From NCBI GenBank assembly GCA_022826885.1, contig JAJDUB010000038.1, forward strand, positions 1 through 45,754: 45,754 nt of DNA. Direction: 5' to 3'. Below the pieces are notes generated by a model, which saw only the letters and a list, made by a program, of their open reading frames with translations, was not told where the DNA came from and did no database searches. Below, one piece after another: positions 8,086-15,669 of this stretch; within the stretch, counting starts at the first letter, position 1, and each line of letters begins with the position of its first letter. The translations under genes and the position numbers were made by a program. The DNA comes from Gammaproteobacteria bacterium. GTDB lineage: Bacteria; Pseudomonadota; Gammaproteobacteria; Eutrophobiales; Eutrophobiaceae.

Positions 8086-10874
8086 ATCCTGCACTTCCCG
8101 GCCTGCGCTCAGCGCGAGGGGCGGCGCTGCTGGCCTTCATGCTGGCGCTGATCGCAGGCTCTTCCTGGCTGCTGCTGTCGGACCTGAACGGGCACACTCA
8201 GTTTTATCACCGGCGCGCCGGCAGCGGTCTCGCGTTGAACCAGGCAAAGCAGGCCCTGTTGTCCTATGCGATGAACTATCCCGACCTGCGCGCCAACCCG
8301 GAGAAAGGTCCGGGGTTTTTGCCCTGTCCGGACCGGAACAACGACGGCCGGCCGGAATCGAATTGCGCGGCGACTACCGGAACGACTCTGGGCCGTTTGC
8401 CGTTCGCCATTCTGGGGCTGGATGACCCGCGGGACAGCGATGGCGAACGGCTGTGGTATGCCCTGTCGCCGGATTTCAGGAATACCCGGTCCAACCACGC
8501 GGTTATCAACAGTGAAACGCCGGGACAGCTCAGTGTCGATGGCGCGAGTGATGTAGTAGCGGTAGTCATGGCGCCGGGAGCGCCTGTTGCGGATCAGTAC
8601 CGGCGTCCGAGCAATAATGCCGCCGATTACCTGGAAGGGGATAATACCAGTGTTGCCGATGGCAGGTTTTCTACCGCCGCGGGCAGTGATCAAGTCACCG
8701 TCATCACCCGCGCGGAGTTGATGGCGGTAGTGGAACGGCGCGTGCTCAATGAAGTTCGCGCAATACTGGCGCGTTACCGGGCCGATCATTCCGCTTACCC
8801 CCGGCCGGCTCCGTTTGCCGACCCTCATGCCGATAACCGGGTATTACGCGGTTCCCATACCGGCAACAATAATGCGGATACGCTCACGGACAGGCGACGG
8901 GATTTCATCGATTGGGGGGTCGGCGCCAACGACCTGGTCAGGAACGCCACGGACGGTTCGATCGCCGTTGTAACAACCGTGAGGAGAAACACACTGGAAC
9001 TTGACGGCCTTGCAGCCGGGGAGGAAAACGATTTTGACAGGGGTGACTTCTATTATATCGAGTTGCGCGGGCTTGCCGCTCACCTTACGGGTACGGCCGG
9101 CGCTGGCAGTTCCGGGCTGGTCCTGAAAGATTCGGGGCGGGATTTCAGGGACACGGACGTTGTGCCCGGTGACGTGGTCGAAAATCTGGACGATGGCTCA
9201 AGCGGGACCGTCGCGGCCGTTGAAAGGACGGTATTGACGCTGGGCGGGCTGAGCGGCGGTATGGAGAATGATATTGATTTCGGGGAGGACTACCGCCTGC
9301 GCAGTAATAGGGGGACAGCCGGTCCGGGCAGCGCCAACCTGACCCTGGCGGATCCCACGGCCGATTTTATTGCCCGGGGAATAGCCGGCGGGGACCTGGT
9401 GGAAAACCTCAGCGACGGTTCAATCGGCCGCGTCGACGCTGTGGCAGGACCGGCCGTACTGACCGTGTCCGGCCTGAATTTCGGCAGTACTGGCAGCTTC
9501 AGTGAGAATGACGTCTACCGGCTGCCCCGTTACAACGCCGGCGCCACAGCAAGGAAGGGATTGCTGGCGGTTCATGAACCGGGCAAGCGGTTTCCTACCG
9601 GCTTCAGTGTGGAGTGGAGGGTCAACGCCATAGCCCCGCACGCGATCACGGGACTCACTCCGGATACCCATCCAGGCTATGCCGCGGCAGTGACGCGATC
9701 GCTCATGTCATCAGCGGATGCAGGCGTAATCGGCGTCAACACGGAAAACGGGTATTGCGCCTGGCTTAACTCGCGGGTGGTGGATTGCACCGGCGCCGGC
9801 GAAACAGCGCCCCTCCTGGAAGGGCTCGCGGCTTCAGGGTCTTCCGCGACCGTATTGAATGACAACGCCCGTGATTTCATTTCAGCCGGGATAAAACCGG
9901 GAGACCTGGTTGATGAGCCACACATGGCGGTCGTTACCCATGTTGCATCATCCACGACATTGAACGTGGGGCAGGTGACGGCCACATCACGTTCCCCAGC
10001 CCGGGGCGAAAACTATGAGATGCGTCAGTCCACCCGGTTGTTGACCGGTACTGCCGGATCACCCGGCACAGACCGGCTCAGGGATCCGGGCAGGGATTTC
10101 GGCCGGGACGGCGTACGCACCGGTGACGTCGTGGAGAACGTCACGGACGGTTCCTTCGGCCTGGTAACCGGAGTCAATGGTTCGACCATCAGCACAACCC
10201 TGTTCGGCGGCGCGGACAACATCTTCCGGACGGGTGATGAATACAATGTGTACTCCGGCTACGTAAACCGGCGCCGTTACCTGTTCAACCTGCGTTACCA
10301 GGGTATTCGGGTAAGCCGGTCGAGGGACGGCACGCGGCTGCGAGACGTATGTCTGGGTTACGGCGCCGATTGCGGCGGCGCCCCGACTGTTGCGCGTCTG
10401 CCGTATCGCGGCAGCGGCGCTGGCGGCATGCCCCTGGTGATCATCGAGGATATGGATGACACGAGCGCAGTAACCAGGACCGGCCTGACCATTCCGCCAG
10501 GGGGCGCGTCCGGCTCCATCCGCACGATCGGCATCGATTACTACCTGTCCGAGGGTCCCGGTGAACTGCCGGCCTGGTTCATAAAAAATAAATGGCACCA
10601 CCTGGTTTACATTGCTTACGGTGCCGGTTTTGCTCCCGGCGGCAGCGGTCATTGCACGGCCGCAACGGATTGCCTGGTTGTTCAGGGCCGCACCGATGAG
10701 GCAGAAGCGCTGGTGGTATCCGCCGGGATGGCGCTGGCGGGCCAGGATCGTTCCACCGGTTCAATCACCGATTATTTCGAAGGGGAAAATGCAAGCCTGG
10801 CGGGTGATAATATCTTTGCCGCTGCTGCCATTTCCGACACCTTCAACGACCAAGTCGTGGTCGTTGCACCCTGA
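8082..10874 (+). CDS. Large pseudopilin-like protein with five internal repeats
   Basis: A 930-residue protein starting at GTG 8082 (overlap GTGA). The N-terminus (RSARGAALLAFMLALIAG) is a pilin-type hydrophobic helix but lacks the usual Phe+1 and Glu+5, resembling PilX/GspK-like minor subunits. Residues about 60-150 share with the next gene a pattern of L-P-C-P, a D-x-D-G stretch and an L-P-x-x-x-L-G-L/V motif. Then come five copies of a 65-75 residue module with the pattern D-x-x-x-D-F...GD-x-V-x-N...DGS-x-G-x-V...L-x-L...END...Y, at about residues 263-326, 334-407, 410-482, 576-647 and 651-725. The C-terminal 200 residues contain a CTAATDC motif. Probably an envelope-exposed, pilus-associated adhesin or tip protein; that role is inferred. 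Confidence 0.75.
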   Translation: MNPALPGLRSARGAALLAFMLALIAGSSWLLLSDLNGHTQFYHRRAGSGLALNQAKQALLSYAMNYPDLRANPEKGPGFLPCPDRNNDGRPESNCAATTGTTLGRLPFAILGLDDPRDSDGERLWYALSPDFRNTRSNHAVINSETPGQLSVDGASDVVAVVMAPGAPVADQYRRPSNNAADYLEGDNTSVADGRFSTAAGSDQVTVITRAELMAVVERRVLNEVRAILARYRADHSAYPRPAPFADPHADNRVLRGSHTGNNNADTLTDRRRDFIDWGVGANDLVRNATDGSIAVVTTVRRNTLELDGLAAGEENDFDRGDFYYIELRGLAAHLTGTAGAGSSGLVLKDSGRDFRDTDVVPGDVVENLDDGSSGTVAAVERTVLTLGGLSGGMENDIDFGEDYRLRSNRGTAGPGSANLTLADPTADFIARGIAGGDLVENLSDGSIGRVDAVAGPAVLTVSGLNFGSTGSFSENDVYRLPRYNAGATARKGLLAVHEPGKRFPTGFSVEWRVNAIAPHAITGLTPDTHPGYAAAVTRSLMSSADAGVIGVNTENGYCAWLNSRVVDCTGAGETAPLLEGLAASGSSATVLNDNARDFISAGIKPGDLVDEPHMAVVTHVASSTTLNVGQVTATSRSPARGENYEMRQSTRLLTGTAGSPGTDRLRDPGRDFGRDGVRTGDVVENVTDGSFGLVTGVNGSTISTTLFGGADNIFRTGDEYNVYSGYVNRRRYLFNLRYQGIRVSRSRDGTRLRDVCLGYGADCGGAPTVARLPYRGSGAGGMPLVIIEDMDDTSAVTRTGLTIPPGGASGSIRTIGIDYYLSEGPGELPAWFIKNKWHHLVYIAYGAGFAPGGSGHCTAATDCLVVQGRTDEAEALVVSAGMALAGQDRSTGSITDYFEGENASLAGDNIFAAAAISDTFNDQVVVVAP

Positions 10875-10895
10875 AACGTATCCGGGACGGGACAT

Positions 10896-10964
10896 GCAGG
10901 AATCCAGTGAACAAACATTCCTTATAAGGAGTTTAATTGTCTACTGGATTCCTGCCTTCGCAGG
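10896..10964. repeat. GGATTCCTGCCTTCGCAGGAATGAC-type repeat with long inverted arms at a prepilin gene start
   Basis: A perfect 13-bp inverted repeat (GCAGGAATCCAGT at 10896-10908, complement at 10943-10955) encloses 34 nt. Its right arm runs into a second hairpin, CCTGC-CTTC-GCAGG (10951-10964). Repeats with this TTCGCAGGAATGAC core are widespread in proteobacterial intergenic regions and, when translated, give the tell-tale WIPAFAGMT. It ends within the start codon region of the next gene. Confidence 0.8.
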
Positions 10965-10965
10965 A

Positions 10966-11742
10966 ATGACGAACGTGGCGCGATTTACTGCGTTACGTAT
11001 AAAAAAATATGCCGGATTTTCGTTGCTGGAACTTGCCGTTGCGCTGATGATCGTCGCGCTGCTGCTGGGAGGGATGCTCAATCCCCTTGGCGCCGCCCTG
11101 GAAACAAAACAGCGGGCCAGGGTGGGGATGCAACTGGAACGGATCAGGGAAGCCTTGACGGGATTCGCCATGATAAACGGTTATCTCCCCTGTCCGGCGA
11201 CGACCAGCGATCCGGACAGCGACAGGTATGGCCTTGAAGACGCGGCCTGCGACAGCGACCCGGCTGCAGAGGGATACCTGCCCTGGCGCACCCTGGGAGT
11301 GCCGGAAACGGACCCGTGGGGGTTGCCGAGGAGCGCCGCTTCCGATCCGTTCAACGGCTATTGGCGCTACCGGGTGGATCGCAATTTCAGCAACTCGGGA
11401 GCCCTGGTAACCATAAAGACCGCGCAGGCCGACAACCTGACCATCGTGGACGGCCGGGGCGTGTTGCTGACTGCGCCGACGGAAACACCGGTGGCGATCA
11501 TCTATTCCACCGGCGCCAACCTGGCGCAGGATGGAGAAAATGCCTCTTTTGAGCGCGCGCCCTGCGGCAATGCCAGTGGTTACGACGCGGGAGGAGGGAC
11601 TACCTGTCCGGACGGCGAACCCCTGTACCAAGGCGGCGACGTGTCTGGAGTGGGCAGCAACGCCGAGTTTGACGACATCCTGGTATGGCTATCGCGCCCG
11701 CGCCTGTTCAACCGGATGGTCAGCGCCGGCCGCCTGCCATAA
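10966..11742 (+). CDS. Prepilin-like protein (minor pilin/pseudopilin)
   Basis: A 258-residue protein with a type III (prepilin) leader: MTNVARFTALRIKKYAG followed by FSLLELAVALMIVALLLGG, so prepilin peptidase would cut before Phe and leave Glu at +5. After the helix it carries LPCP, LPWRTLGVPETDPWG and YWRYRVDRNF, the same core as residues 60-150 of the preceding 930-residue protein. Several Cys (at the LPCP, AAC, APC and TTC motifs) suggest disulfides. Frame is open upstream to 10612; ATG 10894 is possible but would translate the inserted repeat. ATG 10966 gives a normal-length leader, though its AGGA lies almost against the start. The start is therefore partly supplied by the repeat. Confidence 0.75.
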   Translation: MTNVARFTALRIKKYAGFSLLELAVALMIVALLLGGMLNPLGAALETKQRARVGMQLERIREALTGFAMINGYLPCPATTSDPDSDRYGLEDAACDSDPAAEGYLPWRTLGVPETDPWGLPRSAASDPFNGYWRYRVDRNFSNSGALVTIKTAQADNLTIVDGRGVLLTAPTETPVAIIYSTGANLAQDGENASFERAPCGNASGYDAGGGTTCPDGEPLYQGGDVSGVGSNAEFDDILVWLSRPRLFNRMVSAGRLP

Positions 11743-11786
11743 ACGCGAGCGCAGATAAATGAATCATGTTTTACCAATGGATAGTC

Positions 11787-11829
11787 GGGGTCAGAGTAAG
11801 AAATCCGTCAGGATTTTTACTCTGACCCC
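11787..11829. repeat. 43-nt GGGGTCAGAGTAA palindromic element, copy 1
   Basis: Inverted repeat with 19-20 nt arms (outer part GGGGTCAGAGTAAGAAATCC; the right arm is the complement with one A fewer) around the loop GTCA. It sits between a prepilin-like gene and an ABC permease gene, both on the plus strand. Compared with copies 15627-15669 and 35047-35089, the loop-closing bases are CC/GG instead of TC/GA, a paired change that keeps the stem. Confidence 0.92.
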
Positions 11830-11854
11830 TTAAATCTTCCCGGAAGGCAAAGCC

Positions 11855-12610
11855 ATGTTGACAATCGCACGTTTTACCTTGCTCGAAGCCATTCGCTGCC
11901 GTTTGCTTATTGCGATGATTGCAGTCGTGGTCGTAGCGCTCGGCCTGGCGCAGTTCCTGGGCGAATTAAGCATCACGGAGACCAGGCAGGCGCAGGCGTC
12001 TGTAACGGGCTCTTTATTGCGGGTTTTCTCGGTTTGCGCCACCTGCCTGTTTGTTATAAGCAGTGTCCAGAGGGAACTGGACGACAAGGGCCTGGAGCTG
12101 ATCCTGTCCCTGCCCCTGCCGAGGCACGCGTACCTGTTCGGGAAATTAACCGGATTTGCAGGTTTTTCATTATGCGTCGCTGTCCTTGCCGCTCTGCCGT
12201 TGTTCCTGTATGCCCCCGCTATAGCGGTCGGCTGCTGGATGCTCTCCCTGTTCTGCGAACAGCTTTTGCTGGCCGCCTTCAGCCTGCTGTGCCTGCTGGC
12301 GTTTGCTAATATCAGCCTGGCTTTCACGTCAGCCATGGCATTTTACCTCTTGTCGCGCAGCATTGAGGCGTTGCGCCTGTTAAGCGCCGCTCCGGTCCTG
12401 GTATCCGACGCCAATTCACAGGTCTTGATGAATTTTCTGGTGAATGCGCTGGCATTGCTGCTGCCCGACCTGCACGCCTTCACCCGTAGCGAATGGCTGG
12501 TCTATGGAGTCGATGCCGGCGCCGTAGAGACAGTACTGATCCAGACCCTGGTTTACCTGCCCGTCCTGCTGTCCGCCGGCCTGTTCGACCTGTATCGGAA
12601 GAACCTGTAA
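11855..12610 (+). CDS. ABC-2 type transporter permease
   Basis: A 251-residue integral membrane protein with about six hydrophobic segments: residues 15-37 (LLIAMIAVVVVALGLAQFLG), 50-70 (FSVCATCLFVISSV), 100-125, 128-150, 155-175 and 225-245. The stretch QRELDDKGLELILSLPLPRHAYLFGKLTG after the second segment is the typical cytoplasmic coupling loop of ABC-2/NosY-like permeases. The likely ATPase partner is encoded at 14881-15639, separated by a hypothetical gene, a toxin-antitoxin pair and a prepilin gene. Starts 25 nt after the palindromic element with GGAAGG upstream of ATG. Overlaps the next gene as TAATG. Substrate unknown. Confidence 0.8.
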   Translation: MLTIARFTLLEAIRCRLLIAMIAVVVVALGLAQFLGELSITETRQAQASVTGSLLRVFSVCATCLFVISSVQRELDDKGLELILSLPLPRHAYLFGKLTGFAGFSLCVAVLAALPLFLYAPAIAVGCWMLSLFCEQLLLAAFSLLCLLAFANISLAFTSAMAFYLLSRSIEALRLLSAAPVLVSDANSQVLMNFLVNALALLLPDLHAFTRSEWLVYGVDAGAVETVLIQTLVYLPVLLSAGLFDLYRKNL

Positions 12611-13329
12611 TGAATAATGCCGCAGCAAGACCACTGTCAACGGTCCCGCTTCCGGTCCTGGCGGTATTCATCGCCAGCCTGGTAATCCAGGTGTGCTGGA
12701 GCCATGCACGACCCCGGGCCGCGGCAACGGCTGAAGCCCTGCCGAACGCGCCCGATACCCAACTGCTGCACCTGTACGGCCTGGGAGAACCGGACACACT
12801 GGCGAAAATCCTGATGTTATGGCTGCAGGCTTTTGATAATCAACCCGGCGTCAGTATTCCTTTCGCAAGGCTGGACCATGCCAGGGTCGTAAACTGGCTG
12901 GACGCGTTACTCGACCTGGATAGCCGTTTTCAATACCCGCTGCTGTCCGCCAGCCGCGTCTACACGGAAACGCCGGATGACGCCGGGAAGCGGCAAATGC
13001 TGGAGTTCGTCCACCGGCGCTTCCGGGAGGACCCCGAGCGCCGCTGGCCCTGGATGGCTCATGCAGTCTACGTGGCTAAACACCGTATCAAGGATTTGCA
13101 ACTGGCCTTGAAGTACGCCAACGCCCTGCGACTGAACGTGAGCAGCGCCACTGCGCCCCCCTGGGTAACACAAATGGAGATATTCGTACTGGAAGACCTG
13201 GGCGAGATCGAGAGCGCCCGCATCATCATCGGCGGCCTGCTGGCAAGCGGCAGGCTGGCGGGAAACGACAATGAATTGCGGTTTTTGAAAAACAGACTGG
13301 CGCTACTCGAACAGGAAATCAGCCTGTAA
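12610..13329 (+). CDS. Hypothetical membrane-anchored protein of the pilus/ABC locus
   Basis: A 239-residue protein that I do not recognise. It has one N-terminal transmembrane helix (about residues 13-30, LPVLAVFIASLVIQVCW) and the remainder looks soluble, periplasmic and mostly alpha-helical, with TPR-like pairing (for example LQLALKYANALRLN and ESARIIIGGLLASGRL). ATG 12610 overlaps the permease stop (TAATG), and the two are surely cotranslated, so it is likely an accessory of the ABC transporter. An upstream in-frame extension to 12493 lies inside the permease gene and was discarded. Confidence 0.7.
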   Translation: MNNAAARPLSTVPLPVLAVFIASLVIQVCWSHARPRAAATAEALPNAPDTQLLHLYGLGEPDTLAKILMLWLQAFDNQPGVSIPFARLDHARVVNWLDALLDLDSRFQYPLLSASRVYTETPDDAGKRQMLEFVHRRFREDPERRWPWMAHAVYVAKHRIKDLQLALKYANALRLNVSSATAPPWVTQMEIFVLEDLGEIESARIIIGGLLASGRLAGNDNELRFLKNRLALLEQEISL

Positions 13330-13345
13330 CCGCACATAAATATAT

Positions 13346-13373
13346 TTGACTTTTGTATCTTATACGTTACACT
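13346..13373 (+). promoter_or_regulatory. Putative promoter and operator of the HigBA-like module
   Basis: A -35 TTGACT (13346-13351) and -10 TACACT (13368-13373) are separated by 16 nt. Between them is the small palindrome GTATCTTATAC (13355-13365), well placed for autorepression by the antitoxin. Transcription would begin about 4 nt before the toxin ATG, and no Shine-Dalgarno is present, so the transcript may be leaderless. Confidence 0.5.
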
Positions 13374-13383
13374 ATTTCTACGC

Positions 13384-13707
13384 ATGGAAGTTGTTCATTA
13401 CACGGACCCGGACGGACAGGACTTAATCGATAAGTGGTTCCGTACACTGCGGGATAAAAAGGCGGCAGCGAGGATAGAGATCAGGATCGGTCGCCTGGAA
13501 CTTGGCTTGTTTGGAGATTGCAGGTATCTCAAAGGAGGGGTGAGCGAATTGCGAATAGACCATGGCCCGGGATACCGGATTTATTTTGCAAAGATTGGTA
13601 TTTCAAGCATATTGCTCCTCTGTGGAGGCACTAAACGAACTCAGAAAAAAGATATCGAAGTTGCTGAACGGCGATTGAAAAACTGGTTGAGCCAACAACC
13701 TGATTGA
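13384..13707 (+). CDS. HigB/RelE-like toxin (Gp49-type addiction module killer)
   Basis: A 107-residue protein resembling the phage Gp49/HigB-like branch of RelE toxins, presumed ribosome-dependent mRNA interferases. Family marks are KAAARIEIRIGRLELG, ...CRYLKGGVSELRIDHGPGYRIYF and LLLCGGTKRTQKKDIEVAERRLKNW. The RIDHGPGYRIYF strand and the basic KRTQKKDI helix are the most diagnostic. It starts at ATG 13384 with no ribosome binding site, from a promoter just upstream. The antitoxin gene follows after 10 nt. Toxin-before-antitoxin order is normal for HigBA. The pair interrupts the pilus/ABC gene run. Confidence 0.85.
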   Translation: MEVVHYTDPDGQDLIDKWFRTLRDKKAAARIEIRIGRLELGLFGDCRYLKGGVSELRIDHGPGYRIYFAKIGISSILLLCGGTKRTQKKDIEVAERRLKNWLSQQPD

Positions 13708-13717
13708 ATACCTTAAG

Positions 13718-14017
13718 ATGAAAACAGTAAAACACAATGATTGGCTGTACAAGCAGCTAAAAAAAGATCCGGAATTTGCCTCCGAATACCTGACTGCGGC
13801 GGCTGAAGACGAAGAACCGGCTGTCTTTCTGCTGGCCCTGCGCAAGGTAGTTGAATCCAAGGGCATGTCACAAGTGGCGGAAAAAGCGGGGATCCCCAGG
13901 GAAAGCCTGTATCGGGCTCTCTCTGAAAAGGGCAATCCGCGTTGGTCCACACTTGCGCCGATTTTACGGGCCTTAGGCGTGAAGCTGGAAGCCAGCCCAA
14001 CCTACCTGAACCGATAA
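13718..14017 (+). CDS. HigA-like antitoxin with helix-turn-helix (addiction module antidote)
   Basis: A 99-residue protein of the antidote family paired with Gp49-like toxins. An N-terminal part (YKQLKKDPEFASEYLTAAAE) is followed by an HTH of the Cro/CI type: ALRKVVESKGMSQVAEKAGIPRESLYRALSEKGNPRWSTLAPILRALGVKLE. The helix-turn-helix presumably binds the palindrome in the promoter at 13346-13373. It starts 10 nt after the toxin stop and ends 28 nt before the next prepilin gene, so read-through from the module could contribute to pilin expression. Confidence 0.87.
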   Translation: MKTVKHNDWLYKQLKKDPEFASEYLTAAAEDEEPAVFLLALRKVVESKGMSQVAEKAGIPRESLYRALSEKGNPRWSTLAPILRALGVKLEASPTYLNR

Positions 14018-14045
14018 ATAACAACAAGTCATGGAGGATACCTTT

Positions 14046-14846
14046 ATGAAATCACGTCAACAATCAGGGTTTACCCTGGTGGAAATCGCCGTCGTGCTGG
14101 TCCTGATCGGACTCCTGCTGGGCGGCATCCTCAAAGGCCAGCAACTGATCAGCAGCGCCAGGGTGCGTAATATGGCGGACCAGAATTCCGGCATCCAGGC
14201 CGCGTATTACGGTTTTATCGACCGCTACCGGCAGGTACCGGGCGATATGCCGGCGGCGCTGGCGTGCAGCGCCATCAGCGCGGAAGTGGACCCCAACTGC
14301 GGCGGCGCGCCCACCATCGGCGGCAACCAGAACGGGCGCATCGACCGTTGGGAGGAGGCCGGCGCGGTGTGGGCGCACCTGGCCCATTCCCGCCTGCTCA
14401 ACGGCAGTTACAACGGCAGCACGGCCACGGCCGCGCAGTACGAGGCTGGCGTATTAACCGGGCAGGTGCCGGGAAACGCCTTCCAGCAACCCGTACTGCT
14501 GGGGTTTACCGATGATTATGACGACGGGGGCGCCGCGGCCGGGTCAACCGTGCGCCTGGCTTACGCGTTCGGGGCTGGCGTTACCCCGGCGCTGTTGCGG
14601 GAGCTGGATGTAAAACTGGATGATGGCGACCCGGGCAGCGGGGTCGTGCGCGGCACCGTAAATACGGCGAAGAACGGAGAAGGTACGGTGGGGGGCGATG
14701 ACTTCGGCGCCGGCACATCAGGGAGTGAAGTCATCCTCTGGTCGTCCACCACCGGCGCGCCCTGCATCAACAACGCGGATGCGACAGGCTCTTCCTGGAA
14801 CGTGGACAGCGACAATACCCGCTGCAATGCGGTGTTCCTGTATTGA
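14046..14846 (+). CDS. Prepilin-type protein (major or minor pilin candidate)
   Basis: A 266-residue prepilin with a textbook leader: MKSRQQSG then FTLVEIAVVLVLIGLLLGG, with Glu at +5 of the mature chain. After the helix, RVRNMADQNSGIQAAYYGFIDRYRQVPGD is a common pseudopilin continuation. The C-terminal half is Gly/Asp-rich, with Cys pairs (ALAC...NCGG; GAPC...TRC) that could form disulfides. ATG 14046 is preferred over ATG 14031 because GGAGG lies 8 nt upstream of it and the leader becomes canonical. It lies between the toxin-antitoxin pair and the ABC ATPase gene. It is the most pilin-like protein of the locus. Confidence 0.85.
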   Translation: MKSRQQSGFTLVEIAVVLVLIGLLLGGILKGQQLISSARVRNMADQNSGIQAAYYGFIDRYRQVPGDMPAALACSAISAEVDPNCGGAPTIGGNQNGRIDRWEEAGAVWAHLAHSRLLNGSYNGSTATAAQYEAGVLTGQVPGNAFQQPVLLGFTDDYDDGGAAAGSTVRLAYAFGAGVTPALLRELDVKLDDGDPGSGVVRGTVNTAKNGEGTVGGDDFGAGTSGSEVILWSSTTGAPCINNADATGSSWNVDSDNTRCNAVFLY

Positions 14847-14880
14847 CGGGGCACGAACTCTATCAGCAATTTGACCCGGC

Positions 14881-15639
14881 ATGTCAATTCCTGCAATCCG
14901 CATACAAGGACTGACAAAACAGCGCGGCGGGAAAACCGTGTTGTCGGACCTGGACCTCGTGGTGCCGGAGGGCGACTGCATGGGCCTGGTGGGGGTTAAC
15001 GGCGCCGGCAAAACCACCTTGCTGAAATGCCTGCTGGACATTGATGCAGCCACCTCGGGAGAGATTGCCGTCTTCAACAGGAAACACAGCCTGGCCGCGG
15101 CCAGGGCGCGCCTGGCTTACCTGCCGGAACAGTTCCGGCCGCCGGGTTGCCTCAACGGCTGGGAGTTCCTGCGTTATACGAGCGGACTCCACGGCAATGA
15201 ATTCAACCTCAACCGGGTAAGGCAGGTTATGGACATCCTGGACCTGGAGATTGCAGAACTGGATAAACTTGCCATACGCCTGTCAAAAGGCATGGCGCGG
15301 AAACTGGGGCTGGCCGCCTGCCTGCTGAGCGGAAAAAAGCTGCTCGTCATGGATGAACCCATGAGCGGCCTGGACCCGCGGGCGCGGGTCTGCCTTCAAT
15401 CCCACCTGCTGGAACTGAAGCGGCAGGGCCTTACCTGCTTTTTCACTACCCACCTGCTGGCCGACGCGGAAAAGCTGTGCGACAGCATAGCCATACTGCA
15501 CCGGGGCAGAATCCATTATATCGGGTCGCCCGCCGCCTGCCGCCGGCATTTCAACGCAGTTGACCTTGAACAGGCTTTTTTACGTTGTGTGGGAGGCGGT
15601 CGACAGCCTCGATATCCGGGATATTCGGGGTCAGAGTAA
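14881..15639 (+). CDS. ABC transporter ATP-binding protein
   Basis: A 252-residue nucleotide-binding subunit. Walker A is GVNGAGKTT (about residues 38-46), the Q-loop region YLPEQFRPPG, the ABC signature LSKGMARKLGLA (about 139-150, a SKGM rather than SGGQ form as in NosF/DrrA-like exporters), Walker B LLVMDEPMSGLDP, and the H-loop FFTTHLL. The only matching permease in the window is at 11855-12610. The last three codons and the stop (G-S-E-stop) are supplied by the 43-nt palindromic element beginning at 15627, so the natural C-terminus has been replaced or extended. Starts at ATG 14881 without a clear ribosome binding site. Confidence 0.9.
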   Translation: MSIPAIRIQGLTKQRGGKTVLSDLDLVVPEGDCMGLVGVNGAGKTTLLKCLLDIDAATSGEIAVFNRKHSLAAARARLAYLPEQFRPPGCLNGWEFLRYTSGLHGNEFNLNRVRQVMDILDLEIAELDKLAIRLSKGMARKLGLAACLLSGKKLLVMDEPMSGLDPRARVCLQSHLLELKRQGLTCFFTTHLLADAEKLCDSIAILHRGRIHYIGSPAACRRHFNAVDLEQAFLRCVGGGRQPRYPGYSGSE

Positions 15640-15669
15640 GAAATTCGTCAGAATTTTTACTCTGACCCC
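15627..15669. repeat. 43-nt GGGGTCAGAGTAA palindromic element, copy 2, shared by two convergent gene ends
   Basis: Arms GGGGTCAGAGTAAGAAATTC and the complement with one A fewer, loop GTCA. Because the element is palindromic and contains GGGTCAGAGTAA on each strand, the plus-strand ABC ATPase and the minus-strand SLOG-like gene both end in G-S-E-stop using codons from its two halves. The stem could act as a bidirectional transcript end, although no T-run follows it. Confidence 0.93.

Noticed and set aside
10612..10965. Upstream part of the prepilin open frame (reading to 10612)
   Set aside because: It overlaps the 930-residue gene in another frame and includes repeat-derived WIPAFAGMT; no prepilin leader would result.
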